Made by a program: the position numbers and the translations under genes
Assembly: GCA_032209605.1 (NCBI GenBank)
Contig: JASFXZ010000002.1
Location: 56,918,431-56,982,430, forward strand
Reading direction: 5' to 3'
Origin: Mactromeris polynyma
Taxonomy: Eukaryota > Mollusca > Bivalvia > Venerida > Mactridae
DNA: 64,000 bases
The notes under the pieces: generated by a model
The model's database searches: none
What the model saw: the letters and a program-made list of their open reading frames with translations, nothing else
What the model was told of the DNA's origin: nothing
Shown: in pieces, positions 11,736 through 23,600 of the stretch
How the letters are laid out: each line of letters opens with the position of its first letter
Numbering within the stretch: the stretch's first letter is position 1

Positions 11736-12970
11736 TATATATACATATATATAGAAAGCGTCTGTATGACACAGAAATCTGTCGTAGTGTTGTTTTAGTG
11801 ATAAACAATGAAAGGCGGAGTTGTGAAAATTTTACACCTTTTATTACTGAATTCATTAAAATAGTTGTATTCAATCAATAGTTTATAGAAGGGATTTTAA
11901 TGTTTAGGCCTATATTTTTGCAAAAAATAAAACCATAACTGATTCAATATTTAATCATAAACTTGTATAATAAGCCTTTAAAATACTATTTGGGACATTT
12001 AAATGTTTTAGTTTCGCTAATATCACGGACATATACTAGCGTATGAACACATACATATGAACATATGAATTATATATATAAATGATAAATAAAACTGTTA
12101 GGAAATTGCAGTTGTCCTAGTGGTCATACACAAGTTTTGAAATAGAGTTTAGAGGTTTTCGTTTCCCATAATTTTCATTGTACTTTTAATATAAACATGT
12201 TTTAAACAAATTTTAAGTAAAATGTAAATAAAATGTATAAATATGAATGTAGGCCCTAGTATCTGGAAAAAAAGGTTTTTTTGTGTGCAAAACTAGAGGC
12301 TTAAATAATAAATCCCTTCCGTTAATTATTTATTTGAATACAATTATTTAAGGTGGTGAAGTCGCCATGTGGTTTGACAAGTTTTCAATATACACATTTA
12401 TGGATTAACTCTATACACTGTATAGTAAAGTTGCACATGTAGAATTACTTTTGATTATGTTTTACATTACAGTAAATGCACACAAAATTATGTTAAGTAT
12501 TTTTTAATATCAAAAGTATTTTTAGAAAGGAGAGAACGTGTACTAGCTTATGCTATCGAGTTTTTTTTAAAAATTATATCAATAAAAAAAAAAAAACACT
12601 AGATTTTCCCTTGTTTCTGTTGTTGTTATTTTGAAATAGCATGAGATAGATTTGATTTTTATCTTTGTTGACATGTGTTTCTTTTGCAAAATTAACGCTT
12701 TTGCAATTAGCCTGATTTACCGGACCAACGTGTACAATTTGACAGTATCATAAGTTCAAATAACTTCATTATTTTTCAACATTTTTACAAAATTATAGCA
12801 GTATTAGTTGAAGGACTGTATAATGATAAAACAGTATATTTCAACCTCATAGTTTATGTAGTTTCCAAAATATCGCTTAAAAGCAATTATGGTTGTTTTC
12901 TAGGGTACATATAACAAGTTCAATGATATTGAACCAGTAATACCAATGCCTATGAAGATGATGATGTTCT

Positions 12971-13517
12971 TCAATCATTGCTGCAGAACGATGACTGTGA
13001 CACCGGTTTATGTATTCGACTTACACATAAATAAAGAAATAAATACCCAGAATTGTGATTGGTATGTATCCGGGTTATTAAGCACCAAGGCTTTTCTAAT
13101 AAATCATTCGGCTTTTGTTGGATGTAGTTGAAGCTGCACCATTTTATGATGTTGCCATTATTTACATGTCTTTGTCCTGCCTTTTTCACGCATATTCAGT
13201 ATGTGACTGTGAATTTCTGCACTTCTAAAATACCTTGACATTTCTTTACAACCACCAGTCTTAAAACGTCTAACTTTAATTAAATGTGGATCTGAGCTAC
13301 CGTTGCACATTCATATTCCAGATCACTCCCGTTTTCATCACTGTCGTGATCAACATGCTCAGTCTCTAAATCAATCAAAATTGTTAACTCTGGTGTCTAG
13401 ATCTTGTGTTTGTTTTCAGAATAACCAGTCTTTCTCATTAAGTTTTGAAGCACAGGGAGTTGCGATTGGTGTACGACCGAAATATTCAGAAAACAAGCTC
13501 TACAATTCCTGAAAGTA
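12971..13517 (-). pseudogene. Fragment of a transposon-like gene (copy A, broken)
   Basis: Counterpart of 49131-49529. The first exon-like block starts after a TTTCAG acceptor but has TAG as its third codon (GAG in copy B). The second block (LETEHVDHDSD, then RYFRSAEIHSHILN in copy B) is interrupted by indels near 13290 and 13180. Copy A keeps about 27 bp at 13400-13430 that copy B has lost. No product can be made from this copy. Confidence 0.45.
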
Positions 13518-13627
13518 CAACATGTTTGTTAAGTTTTCTTCAGTATGTTTTATATTTCTACATGCTAATTGCAATCCATACCAACCAGAATTTTGCTATA
13601 AGTCCGACCTATTTAAATTATTCATGA

Positions 13628-14390
13628 ATAGAGCTTCTGTACTTTTTTCTAGAGAGATAATGACGTAGAACTGATGACGTCAACTTTTAACTGGCAATTC
13701 TCGACAACGTTACGAGCGTCAATAAGCCCGGTTTTCCTTGAGAATGGTTCATATGTATATGATAAGTAATTTGAAAGCGCCTGGCTGATGTAGAGTAAAA
13801 AGCATACGATTCTACTAGAAGGTCACAAAAGGTTAAGGTGCACAACGGGGGTCAAATTGTATTGCACTTGCTTCCGCTATACTTTTAGTAAAGGGGAAAT
13901 CGATAATTAATTGATGTGTTGTATTTAAAAGCAGGTTAAAGAATAGTAACCTTGAGAACTAATCTGGTCACTTCACAGCCGACTTGGGGGCCAGGGCCCT
14001 CTTCGTTCCCAGTAGATCCAGGCTGGGAAGGGATAGTGGATGACGCAACGACGAGTTGAATTCTTCTCATAAAATTTTGTCTCTCTTACACGATTAATAG
14101 CGTTAAAATCTTCTTAAAATAAAACAAAAGGATGTCTTGCTATACAAATCCTAAGACATTCGAGAAGATAAAAACTATTTATTGTATTGTTGTTAAACTT
14201 TCAATAATGGTGGAAATAGATGAAAATCTAATATTTTAATGTAAATATAAATTATTATACAAATCCGCGATGCGTTGGAAATGTGGAATAGTAACATACA
14301 TTTTGCGTGGTATTTGCGGGCACCACAGTATCTTGCAAATCCTAAGTGAAACAAATTCCTTGTGTTTTTTTTTCTATTTTATTTCATGAG
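13628..14390. other. Shared intergenic stretch without a gene
   Basis: AT-rich DNA nearly identical in both copies (matching about 49650-50407). It contains a short GC-rich patch (about 13978-14065, with GGGGGCCAGGGCCCTCTTCG) but no ORF with protein-like content. I see no feature that can be named. Confidence 0.5.
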
Positions 14391-15091
14391 CATAGACACG
14401 TGAAATGATACAACACCGTAGATGTGACATGATATAGCACCATATACACGTGACATGATACAACACCGTAGACACGTGACATCATACAACACTGTAGACA
14501 CGTGACGTGGTACGACACCGTAGATACGTGACATGACACCACACCGTAGATACGTGACGTGATACAACACAGTAGATACGTGACATGATACAACACCGTA
14601 GCCACGTGACATGATACGACACCGTAGATACGTGGCGTGATACATCACCGTAGACACGTGACATGATACAACACCGTAGCCACGTGACATCATACAACAC
14701 TGTAGACACGTGACGTGATACATCACCGTAGATACGTGGCATGATACAACACCGTAGATACGTTGCGTGATACAACACCGTAGATACGTGAAATACAACA
14801 CCGTAGATACGTGGCGTGATACAACACCATAGACACGTGGCGTGATAAAACATCGTAGATACGTTGTATGATACAACACCGTAGACACGTGACATGATAC
14901 GACACCGTAGATACCCGGCATGATACGACACCGTATATACCCGGCATGATACCACACCGTAGATACCCGGCATGATATAACACCGTAGACAGGTGACATT
15001 GTACGACAGCTTAGAGACTTGACATGATACAGCACAATATACACAAGACACAATACCACACCGTAGAAACGTGAAATGATGCCTCGCCGTA
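14391..15091. repeat. 26-bp CACGTG minisatellite (copy A array)
   Basis: About 27 tandem units of roughly 26 bp, consensus GACACGTGACATGATACAAC followed by ACCGTA. Most units carry the palindrome CACGTG or a one-base variant (TACGTG, ACCCGG). Since 26 is not a multiple of three, successive units rotate through all frames, and the unit rarely contains stops on the minus strand. This creates long spurious ORFs that read CHVSTVLYH-like repeats. The same unit builds the arrays at 28034-32203 and 50602-51042. Confidence 0.95.
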
Positions 15092-15099
15092 GCAATTAG

Positions 15100-17910
15100 T
15101 AGTTGGTTCAGATGTTCGTTCCGAGATTCACAGCTGTTAGTTGTTAGTTCGAATATGCATGGCCAGAAGTTAGATGTGAGTTCGGATAAGATGTAGTGAA
15201 TGCACAGTTGTTGGTTGTTATTTCAGATGTCAATATTGCACAGGAAGAAGGTAGATGTATGTTCGAATATGAAGTAACGAATGTACAACTGTTAGTCGTT
15301 AGTTCAGATGTTCGTTCACGCTTTCACAGTTGTTAGTTGTTAGTTCAGATGTTAATTCAAGAATACTAGTACACAGCTAGAATTTAAATGTGAGTTCGGA
15401 TATAAAGTAGCGAATGCGCAGCTGTTCGTTAGTAGTTCAGAAGTGCATATCCGAATTCACAGCTGTTAGTTGTTAATACTGAAGTTAACTCGAAAATGCA
15501 CCGCCAGAAGATAGAGGAAATTCGGATTTGAAGTAGAGAATGCACAGCTGTTAGTTGGTAGTTCAGATGTTAGATAGCGAATTCACAGCCGTCAGTTGTA
15601 GCTGGACAATTTCCACGATGAAGTTTGACTTCAGTCGTCAACATATTTAACGTCGGTAACAACTAAATGAACGTAACACAACGCGACGTCTGACATTTGA
15701 GGCATAATGATGAAATACCTTGTTTTCTCAAATCGAATGCAAATAATGTAATTAACAAATTCTGTGTCAGTTTTGTAGCACAAGAAGGAAATTACTCTAA
15801 ACATATATCTTATAGACGTGCCGAATGGAAGCATTCAGACTGCACGTGTGCGCTTTTCCATTGTCGTTTTTCCGTCAGCCTGGGGTTCAAAGCAGGACCA
15901 CTGGCTTTATTTAGAAGTCTGGCATGCTTCCTCTAAATTCTTGATTTTTAGCAGTTACTGACCTTAAAACAAAACTCAAGTGAACTTACAAAATTTGTTC
16001 AAATCAATGCAGTTCTCTACATCTTGGACAAGAAACAATTCTCTTGCCTTCTATGAGTTCAAGTTATTAGAAATCTCAATTGAAATTAACCAAATTGTGG
16101 TCATTAAAGTGCAATGCCAAACGTTGTCCAACCTTGTTCATTCGAATTCAACTTAGATTTCGAATAATACATGGTTTCGAATAGCCCATTTCAATTCGAC
16201 GTGCATGAGAATATATATCAGGACTTATTTCGGATGATGCATAGTATTTGGATAAAGAGTTGTCGAATAAACGAGGTCCGACTGTACTTATACTTGTTTC
16301 ATTTCGATATCTTAATCAAATGTTTAATTTAGTATTATGGCAATGCTTTTTTTAAGATGTTCGCAGGGAAGATCGTGTAATTGCCTAACTGCGTTGTCTC
16401 TATAAATACAGACTTCATTATTATTATCTATTGAGGTTGGTGATATCCTTTACAAGGCTAACATGGGCTGAAGATGGGCGTAAACCCAACAAAACAAACA
16501 ATCAAACGGTTTCTATAATGTTTTGATGACGATTGTAGACGCCACATGGCAAGCTTAGATGGTTTTTAAACGCCCAAAAACCATGGAAAAGATGTAAATA
16601 AATCAATAAAAATGATTAAGAGAAAAGGTGTCAATATTAACAAATTTTAGACACAGGCATTTGTTTAGGTAATCAATTATGTAGCTCACAGTTTTATGAT
16701 AAACAAAACACACATCGAGACCGACGCACTGAAATGTAATTTATAGCGGTCTAAACTAATATCTGGCTATGAATTCAAGAACTAACGTACGAACAGCTGT
16801 GCATTCGCAACTTCATATCCGAACTCATATCTAACGTCTAGCTGTGTATTCTAGAATTAACTTCTTAACTAACAACTAACAGCTGTGAATTCGGGAACGA
16901 AGATCTGAACTAATAACTAACAGCTGTGCATTTGGGAACAAACATCTGAAATTACAACTAACAGCCGGTCGTTCGCTACTAAACATACGAACTCAAATCT
17001 AACTTCTGGCCAAGCGCTTTCGAATATACATCTGAACTTACAACTACAAGCTGTGTACTTGCTCCAATTTATCCAAATAAAGATCTGAACTAACTACTAA
17101 TAGCCATGTATTCGCTCCATCGTATCTGAACTCACACCTAACTTCTGGCTATGCATTTTCTAATAAACATCTGAACTAACAACTAACAGCTGTGATTGTA
17201 GGAACGAACATTTGAACTACTAGCTGGACATTCGCTCCATCATATCCGAACTGGTATCCTACTTGTGGCTTTGAAATTTCGCATAAACATCTAACTAACA
17301 ACTAATAGCCGTGTACTCGCTCCAATTTATCCAAATAAACATCTGAACTAACACCTAAAAGCCATGTATTCGCTCCATCATATCCGAAATCACACCTAAC
17401 TTCTGGCTATGCATTTTCGAATAAACATCTGAACTAACACCTAACAGCTGTGAATGTAGGAACGAACATTTGAACTACTAGCTGGACATTCGCTACATCT
17501 TATACAAATAAACATCTTAACTAACAACTAATAGCTGTGTATCCTGTAACAGACATTTGAACTAACAACTAATAGCTGTGCATTCACTACATCATATCTG
17601 AACTCATGTCTAACTTCTGGTTATATATTTTCGAATAAACATCTGAACTATCAACTAAAGCTGTGCATTCGCTCAATCAAACTATGAGCTCTCCACTAAC
17701 TTCTGGCTATGCATTTGCGAATAAACCTCTGAACTAACAACTAACAGCTGTGAATTTGTGAACGAACATTTGAACTAACAACTAATAGCTGTACCTTCGC
17801 TACATCATATACGAACTCACATCTAACTTCTTGTTTAGCATTTTCAATAGACATCTGAACTAACAACTAATGGATGAGTATTTGCTCAATCATATCTAAA
17901 CTCGCATGTC
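15100..17910. repeat. Inverted pair of minisatellite arrays around a spacer (copy A)
   Basis: The left arm (about 15100-15612) repeats CAGCTGTTAGTTGTTAGTTC. The right arm (about 16780-17910) repeats its reverse complement GAACTAACAACTAACAGCTG. Both arms use a compound unit of roughly 120 bp with further shared words (CTAACTTCTGGCTATGCATT in the right arm). The 1.2-kb spacer (15613-16779) holds no convincing gene; its right side contains ACGAGGTCCGACTGTA-type sequence. Long inverted arms made of tandem repeats recall foldback-type elements. The same arrangement is present at 51043-54140. Confidence 0.8.
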
Positions 17911-18403
17911 GCTCCATGTGTACTTGCTCCTTCACTTTCTGTCCGGAGTAATTCTGATATGTGAATGTGACCTTCAATGGTATGCATTTTTTCACTGTGG
18001 TTTTCTAATTCGGTATAAGGTCATTATGATAATATTACATAATGTGAGGAGAAGCCATAGGCTACATATTTTACATTGTCTCTGTCGTTCTTGTTATGGG
18101 ATGTTGAGGAAAATTTGCACATGTAGTATATATATCAATTAATATGTGATATCATATACTTCCATTGTCACACGGATAAATACAAATATCACAACGAATA
18201 CTTTATTGATATTATTTAATATATTATATATTACACCAAGTGCATAGTGCGTATGAACGTAAATAAAAGAGCGACATGAATATGGTTGAGACTTAATTAT
18301 ATAAGCAATGAGGTTAAATTCTTCGCTAAGATATTTCGTTAAATTTTATACATTTCAGAAAGCAATAACTACAAACATAACCTTGGATCAAAACCGTATA
18401 AAT

Positions 18404-19501
18404 CTATTCAAGTCCTTGGAAATAATTGAAATCCGCTTGTACATCTTTCCGGTCAAAAACCCAATCTGGCTTATTGTCGTAACCGTACAACATACAATCA
18501 AGAGCGACAACTTTTCTTAATCTTTCCAGTAACTCTAAAGGCACTGACGCATACGCCTGTTTCAGAGCGTCTGTTTTTTGTCTTTTAGTTTCTTCAGCAT
18601 ATGGTTTAGATTTCTCCGCCGCCTCTTCAAGTGCATTTCGAAAATCTTTAAACTTTATTTCACTGTTTTCTCCAAAAGGCATATCAAAGTGTTTGTAAAT
18701 ATACCCCAACATTTTGTAATACGCCCATGCTCTGAGATAGAGCTTATATCTTGATATTGTTGAGTCTTTGATTAAAACGAATGTGTCTAGCATGTGATTC
18801 GTCTCATTAAAATGTAATGTTTTTTTACCGGCTTTGTTTGGAACATTTATCTGTATCGTTCTAGACCACTCATTCGTCAAGTAAGTCCAATCTGACACCA
18901 TTGTCTCAAGTTTACCAATGAAGTCGTATTGATAATCACAAGGATAACAGCGCTCATGCATTGGTCTTAAATGTTCATCCAGTCTATGTCCAGCTTCATA
19001 TTCTTCTACGGTGAACTTTATCATTTCGTAAAATGTAATATTATGACCATAAATCAAACTATCCCTTGATGGTCTGTGACGATACCTTTTCACAACTTTT
19101 GGGCCGATAGGGGCCCAATGATTTTTGGGGAAGTAGAATTTATTGCTGTATGTTGAAAACAATCGTTGAAACGGTTCTCGAACAAATGTAAATTTGTAAG
19201 ATTTTGCTATCATTTTTCTCATGTCCGTGTATGGTAATTGGCGTACCTCCCTGGCTGTGGCATGCATTCGATCTATTGAGCAGTTGAATATTTCTGTTAA
19301 CATTTCAAATGTATACGTTGAAGCAGCCTTGTTCACACGACACCACGTAATGTCTCGATTTGGATTCATGACGTTCCTTACAATCGGTTGAGAATTGTTT
19401 CTTCTTCTTGTTTCATTTTTGAGTGTATTACAGGTTTCTTTTACCTTGGCAATTCTCATTTTGTTCCTCTCTTCAATGAAGGTCATACTGTCGCCTTGAT
19501 C
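18404..19501 (-). CDS. Carbohydrate sulfotransferase (HNK-1/chondroitin type), main exon
   Basis: Golgi enzyme family that transfers sulfate from PAPS to glycan chains (Sulfotransfer_2 family; HNK-1 and chondroitin/dermatan sulfotransferases). The exon encodes 365 residues and ends in TAG at 18404. A clear acceptor (TTTTAAG) precedes 19501, so the true N-terminus with its expected signal-anchor segment lies in exons not found in this window. The 5'-phosphosulfate loop is WCRVNKAAST at about residues 53-62, slightly unusual where relatives have CPKVAST. The 3'-phosphate loop is FVREPFQRLFSTYSNKF at about 106-122. A Cys pair, CYPC, lies further on. The frame is intact. It sits just right of duplication copy A and has no counterpart beyond copy B. 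Plausibly a functional host gene, though upstream exons are needed to prove it. Confidence 0.85.
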   Translation of the reverse strand, partial: DQGDSMTFIEERNKMRIAKVKETCNTLKNETRRRNNSQPIVRNVMNPNRDITWCRVNKAASTYTFEMLTEIFNCSIDRMHATAREVRQLPYTDMRKMIAKSYKFTFVREPFQRLFSTYSNKFYFPKNHWAPIGPKVVKRYRHRPSRDSLIYGHNITFYEMIKFTVEEYEAGHRLDEHLRPMHERCYPCDYQYDFIGKLETMVSDWTYLTNEWSRTIQINVPNKAGKKTLHFNETNHMLDTFVLIKDSTISRYKLYLRAWAYYKMLGYIYKHFDMPFGENSEIKFKDFRNALEEAAEKSKPYAEETKRQKTDALKQAYASVPLELLERLRKVVALDCMLYGYDNKPDWVFDRKDVQADFNYFQGLE

Positions 19502-19973
19502 CTTAAAATAAAAAGTAAATGTACAGTAAAACACATAATAACACAAGTACATAACAGTGTCTTCATAAAGCAATACTGGCTATTATTTATTATTTAATTT
19601 TAGATATGAAAAGTGATCCCATGCTAGCATGCATATTTAGTAGGTCACATAATGGGAACACGGAACAACCTCTGACAACAGTTGATCATTAACAAAAACG
19701 ACGAAAATCTCGTTAATAATTCCCTTTATTAGTAATAGAGATAATATGTTTCTACAGGGAACGCCACATCATTAACATAAACTACGGAAACCACATTTAT
19801 CATTCACTTCATTATTAGTCTAGTTAGTCTACACTATTTTTATTCCTTTTTTATTTTGCTCATGAGGCAAGGATTTGAACAGAATTCTTTGGAATTTTTG
19901 AATCTCATTTCTGATAATCCTTTCCATTGACATCTGCCCGTTTTGCGTTTGCGTTAGTATTGCCGAAGAACGA

Positions 19974-20660
19974 TATTTCACCGAGCGGGTACTATCGTTG
20001 ATGTAATTTCATTCATAAATAATGTCTGCTTTCATTCATAAACTATTTTTGTGCCGTGACTTCCACGTACGGACGTTTCTCCCGAGATCTATAAAAAATA
20101 ATCAAGGAGATGTGTCCTTTCCTCGTTTAATGTAACTTACGCAACCTAACACATGTAAAGTCAATATTAAGAATGACTTTACCGAGGAAAGACACATTTT
20201 TTACCTAAGCGCCAAAAAGGGACTAGACCAATGAAATTCTCTGTTACAAAATTTTATCAAGAATTGTAGCCAATGAAGTTTTGAGCGACATCTGTCCAAA
20301 TATGAGACGCTGAAGGATATGCCGAAACAAGGTGCTAAAAGGGCTTTTGTTCGAAACTATCCGAAATATGGTATAAGTCAGACATTTGTTTACATAGTAA
20401 TTACAAACAATCAACAGTTTATACAAATGGCGATTTGTTATCAAAGGAAGCGATTAATAGTCATTATTTAATGCATCTCTTTGTCCATACGTAGGAAGCC
20501 AGGTCCGACATAATTAAATAATGACTATTAATCGCTTCCTTTGATAACAAATCGCCATTTGTATAAACTGTTGATTGTTTGTAATTATTTTTATAGATCT
20601 CGGGAGAAACGTCCGTACGTGGAAGTCACGGCACAAAACTATTCCCGCTCGCGGAAATTA
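19974..20660. mobile_element. Foldback / hairpin element
   Basis: An inverted repeat: CCGTGACTTCCACGTACGGA and neighbours at about 20046-20100 recur as reverse complement at about 20590-20640. AGTTTATACAAATGGCGATT and neighbours at about 20398-20470 recur as reverse complement at about 20512-20586. The right arm is continuous, while the left arm is split by about 300 bp (20101-20397). That insert is itself partly palindromic (CGAGGAAAG at 20189 against CTTTCCTCG at 20117; GTAAAGTC against GACTTTAC). The outer ends look like ATTTC-CCGAGCGGG. No coding capacity. Likely a foldback MITE with a nested insertion. Confidence 0.7.
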
Positions 20661-23600
20661 TAAAATTGCTATTTATAGACCTAAGGAAAAACCTTGTACC
20701 TGAATGGAGTCTGACCATACATTTACCGCACGAATACTGTAACATATTCTACACACCCATGTGAAATAATATCTGTAGTTACTGTTAATCTCTATGGTAT
20801 GTTTAATTAAACAATTCATTCCGCCCGTGACTTTTCCGTAAACTACTACTAGTAGTTAGAAATAAGATTGAGCAATTCCAATATAAAGCCTATTTCCGAG
20901 TAGTAGAGTTCAAGGTCGTGCCAGAAGCAACCATGTCTGTGCTACACTCACGGGATACAATTCGCACTATCAAACAATCAAAGTAATACATTAACTGACA
21001 ACCAAGCGGGAGTTCGTATAAACATGTAAAACGTGTATCGAAGAGTGTATTGTTCGGTCGTATCGATACATATGGTGTTGTGAACCAGAATCTTCAAACC
21101 AAGATCAGATTAAATGCTAGCTTAATTACGTTATGTTTGATTGTTGTCTTGTGTATAAGTCAGGCAAACGACAAAGGTAATGTGCTGACGCTAGTAATAG
21201 CTTCGATATTGGAGGGAGGGATTCAGATTAGGAGTAGGAATCAACCATCGAGTTAAAATCATCTGTCATGTGAGTCAGTTTGTTAGACGAAAACACTGCA
21301 ATGGTTCATTTCCGATATGGGCAACACTGAAAAATATGATCACTACATGCCGTAAAACGTTTTGTAAAAAAGACGTTTTGTGCGTATGACGGGGCAACTC
21401 GATGGTGTAACGGAGCATTACTATTGGATCTAATAATTGAGGTTTCCTTGGTCATCTTGACTCCAATCTTTTTGTGAAGAGATCGCTTGGGATTGATGTT
21501 GGGCCAGCCCCGTCAAATGCCCTAGTACTACGACTTTGATGCCTTGCAAAAACTTTTTCTTGATAGTTATAGAGAGAATAGGTTTCTACAGGGAATGAAA
21601 GAATTTGATAATATTAAGAGAATTGCAAGGTATGATTAAACTTTAAAAATAATGAATATTATTCTTTAAGATCATTATTACTAAGTAATACGTTCTTTAT
21701 GGGAATTTTAAATGTTGAATAAAATATGGATGCAAATTCATACTTGTTTCTTTTCCGTTGGATCTGATTTTAAGATATTCCGTAACTGTGGTTTCATATC
21801 TTTCATATTTCCTGAAAGTAAATTATTTTTATTTGAATGCAAAATATAATTTACTTTGACCTTGTGACGTGTCGTCGTTATTCAGGATGCAATGTTTGAA
21901 AACAAATGCGCTGTTCGGCGTATTTGTCCGTTTTGCGGTTACCGTGGTTGTTCCAAAATAGGTCAACTATATAATCAAAGCCACAACTATTTGATCAAAG
22001 ACACAAATACATAGAACATTTTTGGTTATTCACTATTTATGAATATACAAAGATATATTTATACCTTACATATACCAATGTATATCTAAAACTATAATGC
22101 CACTCTTACAATGAGTTAAACGAGATTATGAACACACATAACACTAATACATCAAAGTGTATACATACATTTATATAAACATATTTAAATAAACAATACG
22201 ATGTTCTAAGCTCATTGGCACCTTTCAGAGAGGGAGCAACATCTGTATTTAAGGATTTATATCCGAACCTGACATTCACATTCAAACTAGATTGTTTGAT
22301 GTCAACTAGCAGTGACCTGCTAGATGGGGTACGAGATAACAACTAGTTTATCAATACAGAAATCAAGTACAAGTTTACGAATGCTATAAGACCAGATTTC
22401 GAGGCCTTAGACGTCGCCCATATGAATATCCGTGTATCCCTATACATGTTGGTAGAATGTTTTGACATCTTGAGGTATGCCCGGTACCCTTTTATTGAGT
22501 GAGCGATAATGTAATCAAACATTTTGACATGACTCGGTATTTATATACGTTATCTGATTAGGTCCATTTCCTTTCGAGATATGTAAATATGTATACTGAT
22601 AAATTTTCGGTCAAATTTGTACAGACCGTAATCGCGATGTCACATTCGGCCCCCCGTGTTTAACCACTGCTCTTCGCGAAATAATGGCAGATTTCGGCTG
22701 CTTAGTTGTGGTTGATCTCTTGCATTTCCGATCAACACCACACTCACCTTAAACAATGGAACATCCTCACCATGTTTATTTGCTGAAACAGCTGATATTA
22801 CTTGAAAACTACAATATCGGATTTTCTGAACACAAAGAATTAATATGAGTGTTCAAGTTTTATTGAATTTATTGAACGAGTCGGTCAAAATGATAATATG
22901 CGAGGCATATGGACACGAATGCTAGATTCTATATATCACATAACTTTTAAACGGGCTTAAACAAAATAATCCTATAGACTCGTTTCTCTAGCCGCCCCTG
23001 CATTGGCTGGTCTTTAGTGATTTGAACAGTCGAGAAAAACAGTTCCAAAGATATAACAAAATAAAAAACGACGATTAATTATACCGATAAGTAAACCGGA
23101 TTTAATGTCGTCCTATGTTGAAATAAAATACAAAACTAACTATAAACAATATTATCGATAAATTACTACAGTTTTAAAGAAAACTTTATAATTCGTAGAT
23201 TCAGCCATTTTCCAGTGTATTTTAAAGACTCAAAAAACATTGGTTATGTTGCTAACGAACATAATTTTGTTATGCCGTTAAATTGCATTTGTAAATGCAA
23301 CGGTGTGCTATAAACCATTGCACAGGAGATTGACACAAGTTCTCCCCCTTTATTATTTCATGCGTTTTCACCACCTATCCATTCCATAGTACTATATATA
23401 TACATATACCATAGAGGGAGAACTCTAGAAGGGATAAATGGAAATAACTCCTGAGGATCTCAAGTGCAACGGCTAATGGCGATCGTATTTCCATGCGGTA
23501 CACTTTAAACACGTGTTTTAACGGCATTGACAATGCCTTTATCTAATACATTTCAATATGCTCATACAAGTGGATGTTTACGTTTATGTCCTGTGATGTA

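Larger units (their letters stand above)
1..18123. repeat. Segmental duplication, copy A
   Basis: This block matches 36809-54570 in the same orientation with few substitutions. Anchor pairs read from the sequence are 1/36809, 185/37165, 732/37712, 2917/40385, 6044/44961, 11621/47898, 13445/49466 and 15697/51743. The changing offset reflects insertions and deletions private to one copy. The left edge lies outside the window, because position 1 already falls inside the duplicated LINE end. The last shared near-identical stretch ends at about 18123 (54570 in copy B), just after arrays of inverted minisatellites. Private to copy A are a 2679-bp element at 6552-9230 and extra segments at about 1806-1930 and 2175-2310. 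Identity was estimated by eye. Confidence 0.93.

Noticed and set aside
14391..15091. E-box array as a demonstrated regulatory element
   Set aside because: CACGTG is part of the repeat unit itself; there is no adjacent gene and many units have lost it, so regulation is only speculation.
14379..15095. Long minus-strand ORFs (up to 238 codons) reading CHVSTVLYH-like repeats
   Set aside because: They are translations of the 26-bp minisatellite in rotating frames. Their length comes from stop-free units, and the same occurs in several frames and in all three arrays.
1..18123. The whole 18-kb duplicate as one giant transposon (Maverick-like)
   Set aside because: No polymerase, integrase or capsid genes; the left end starts within a LINE; no matching terminal inverted repeats or target duplication are visible.
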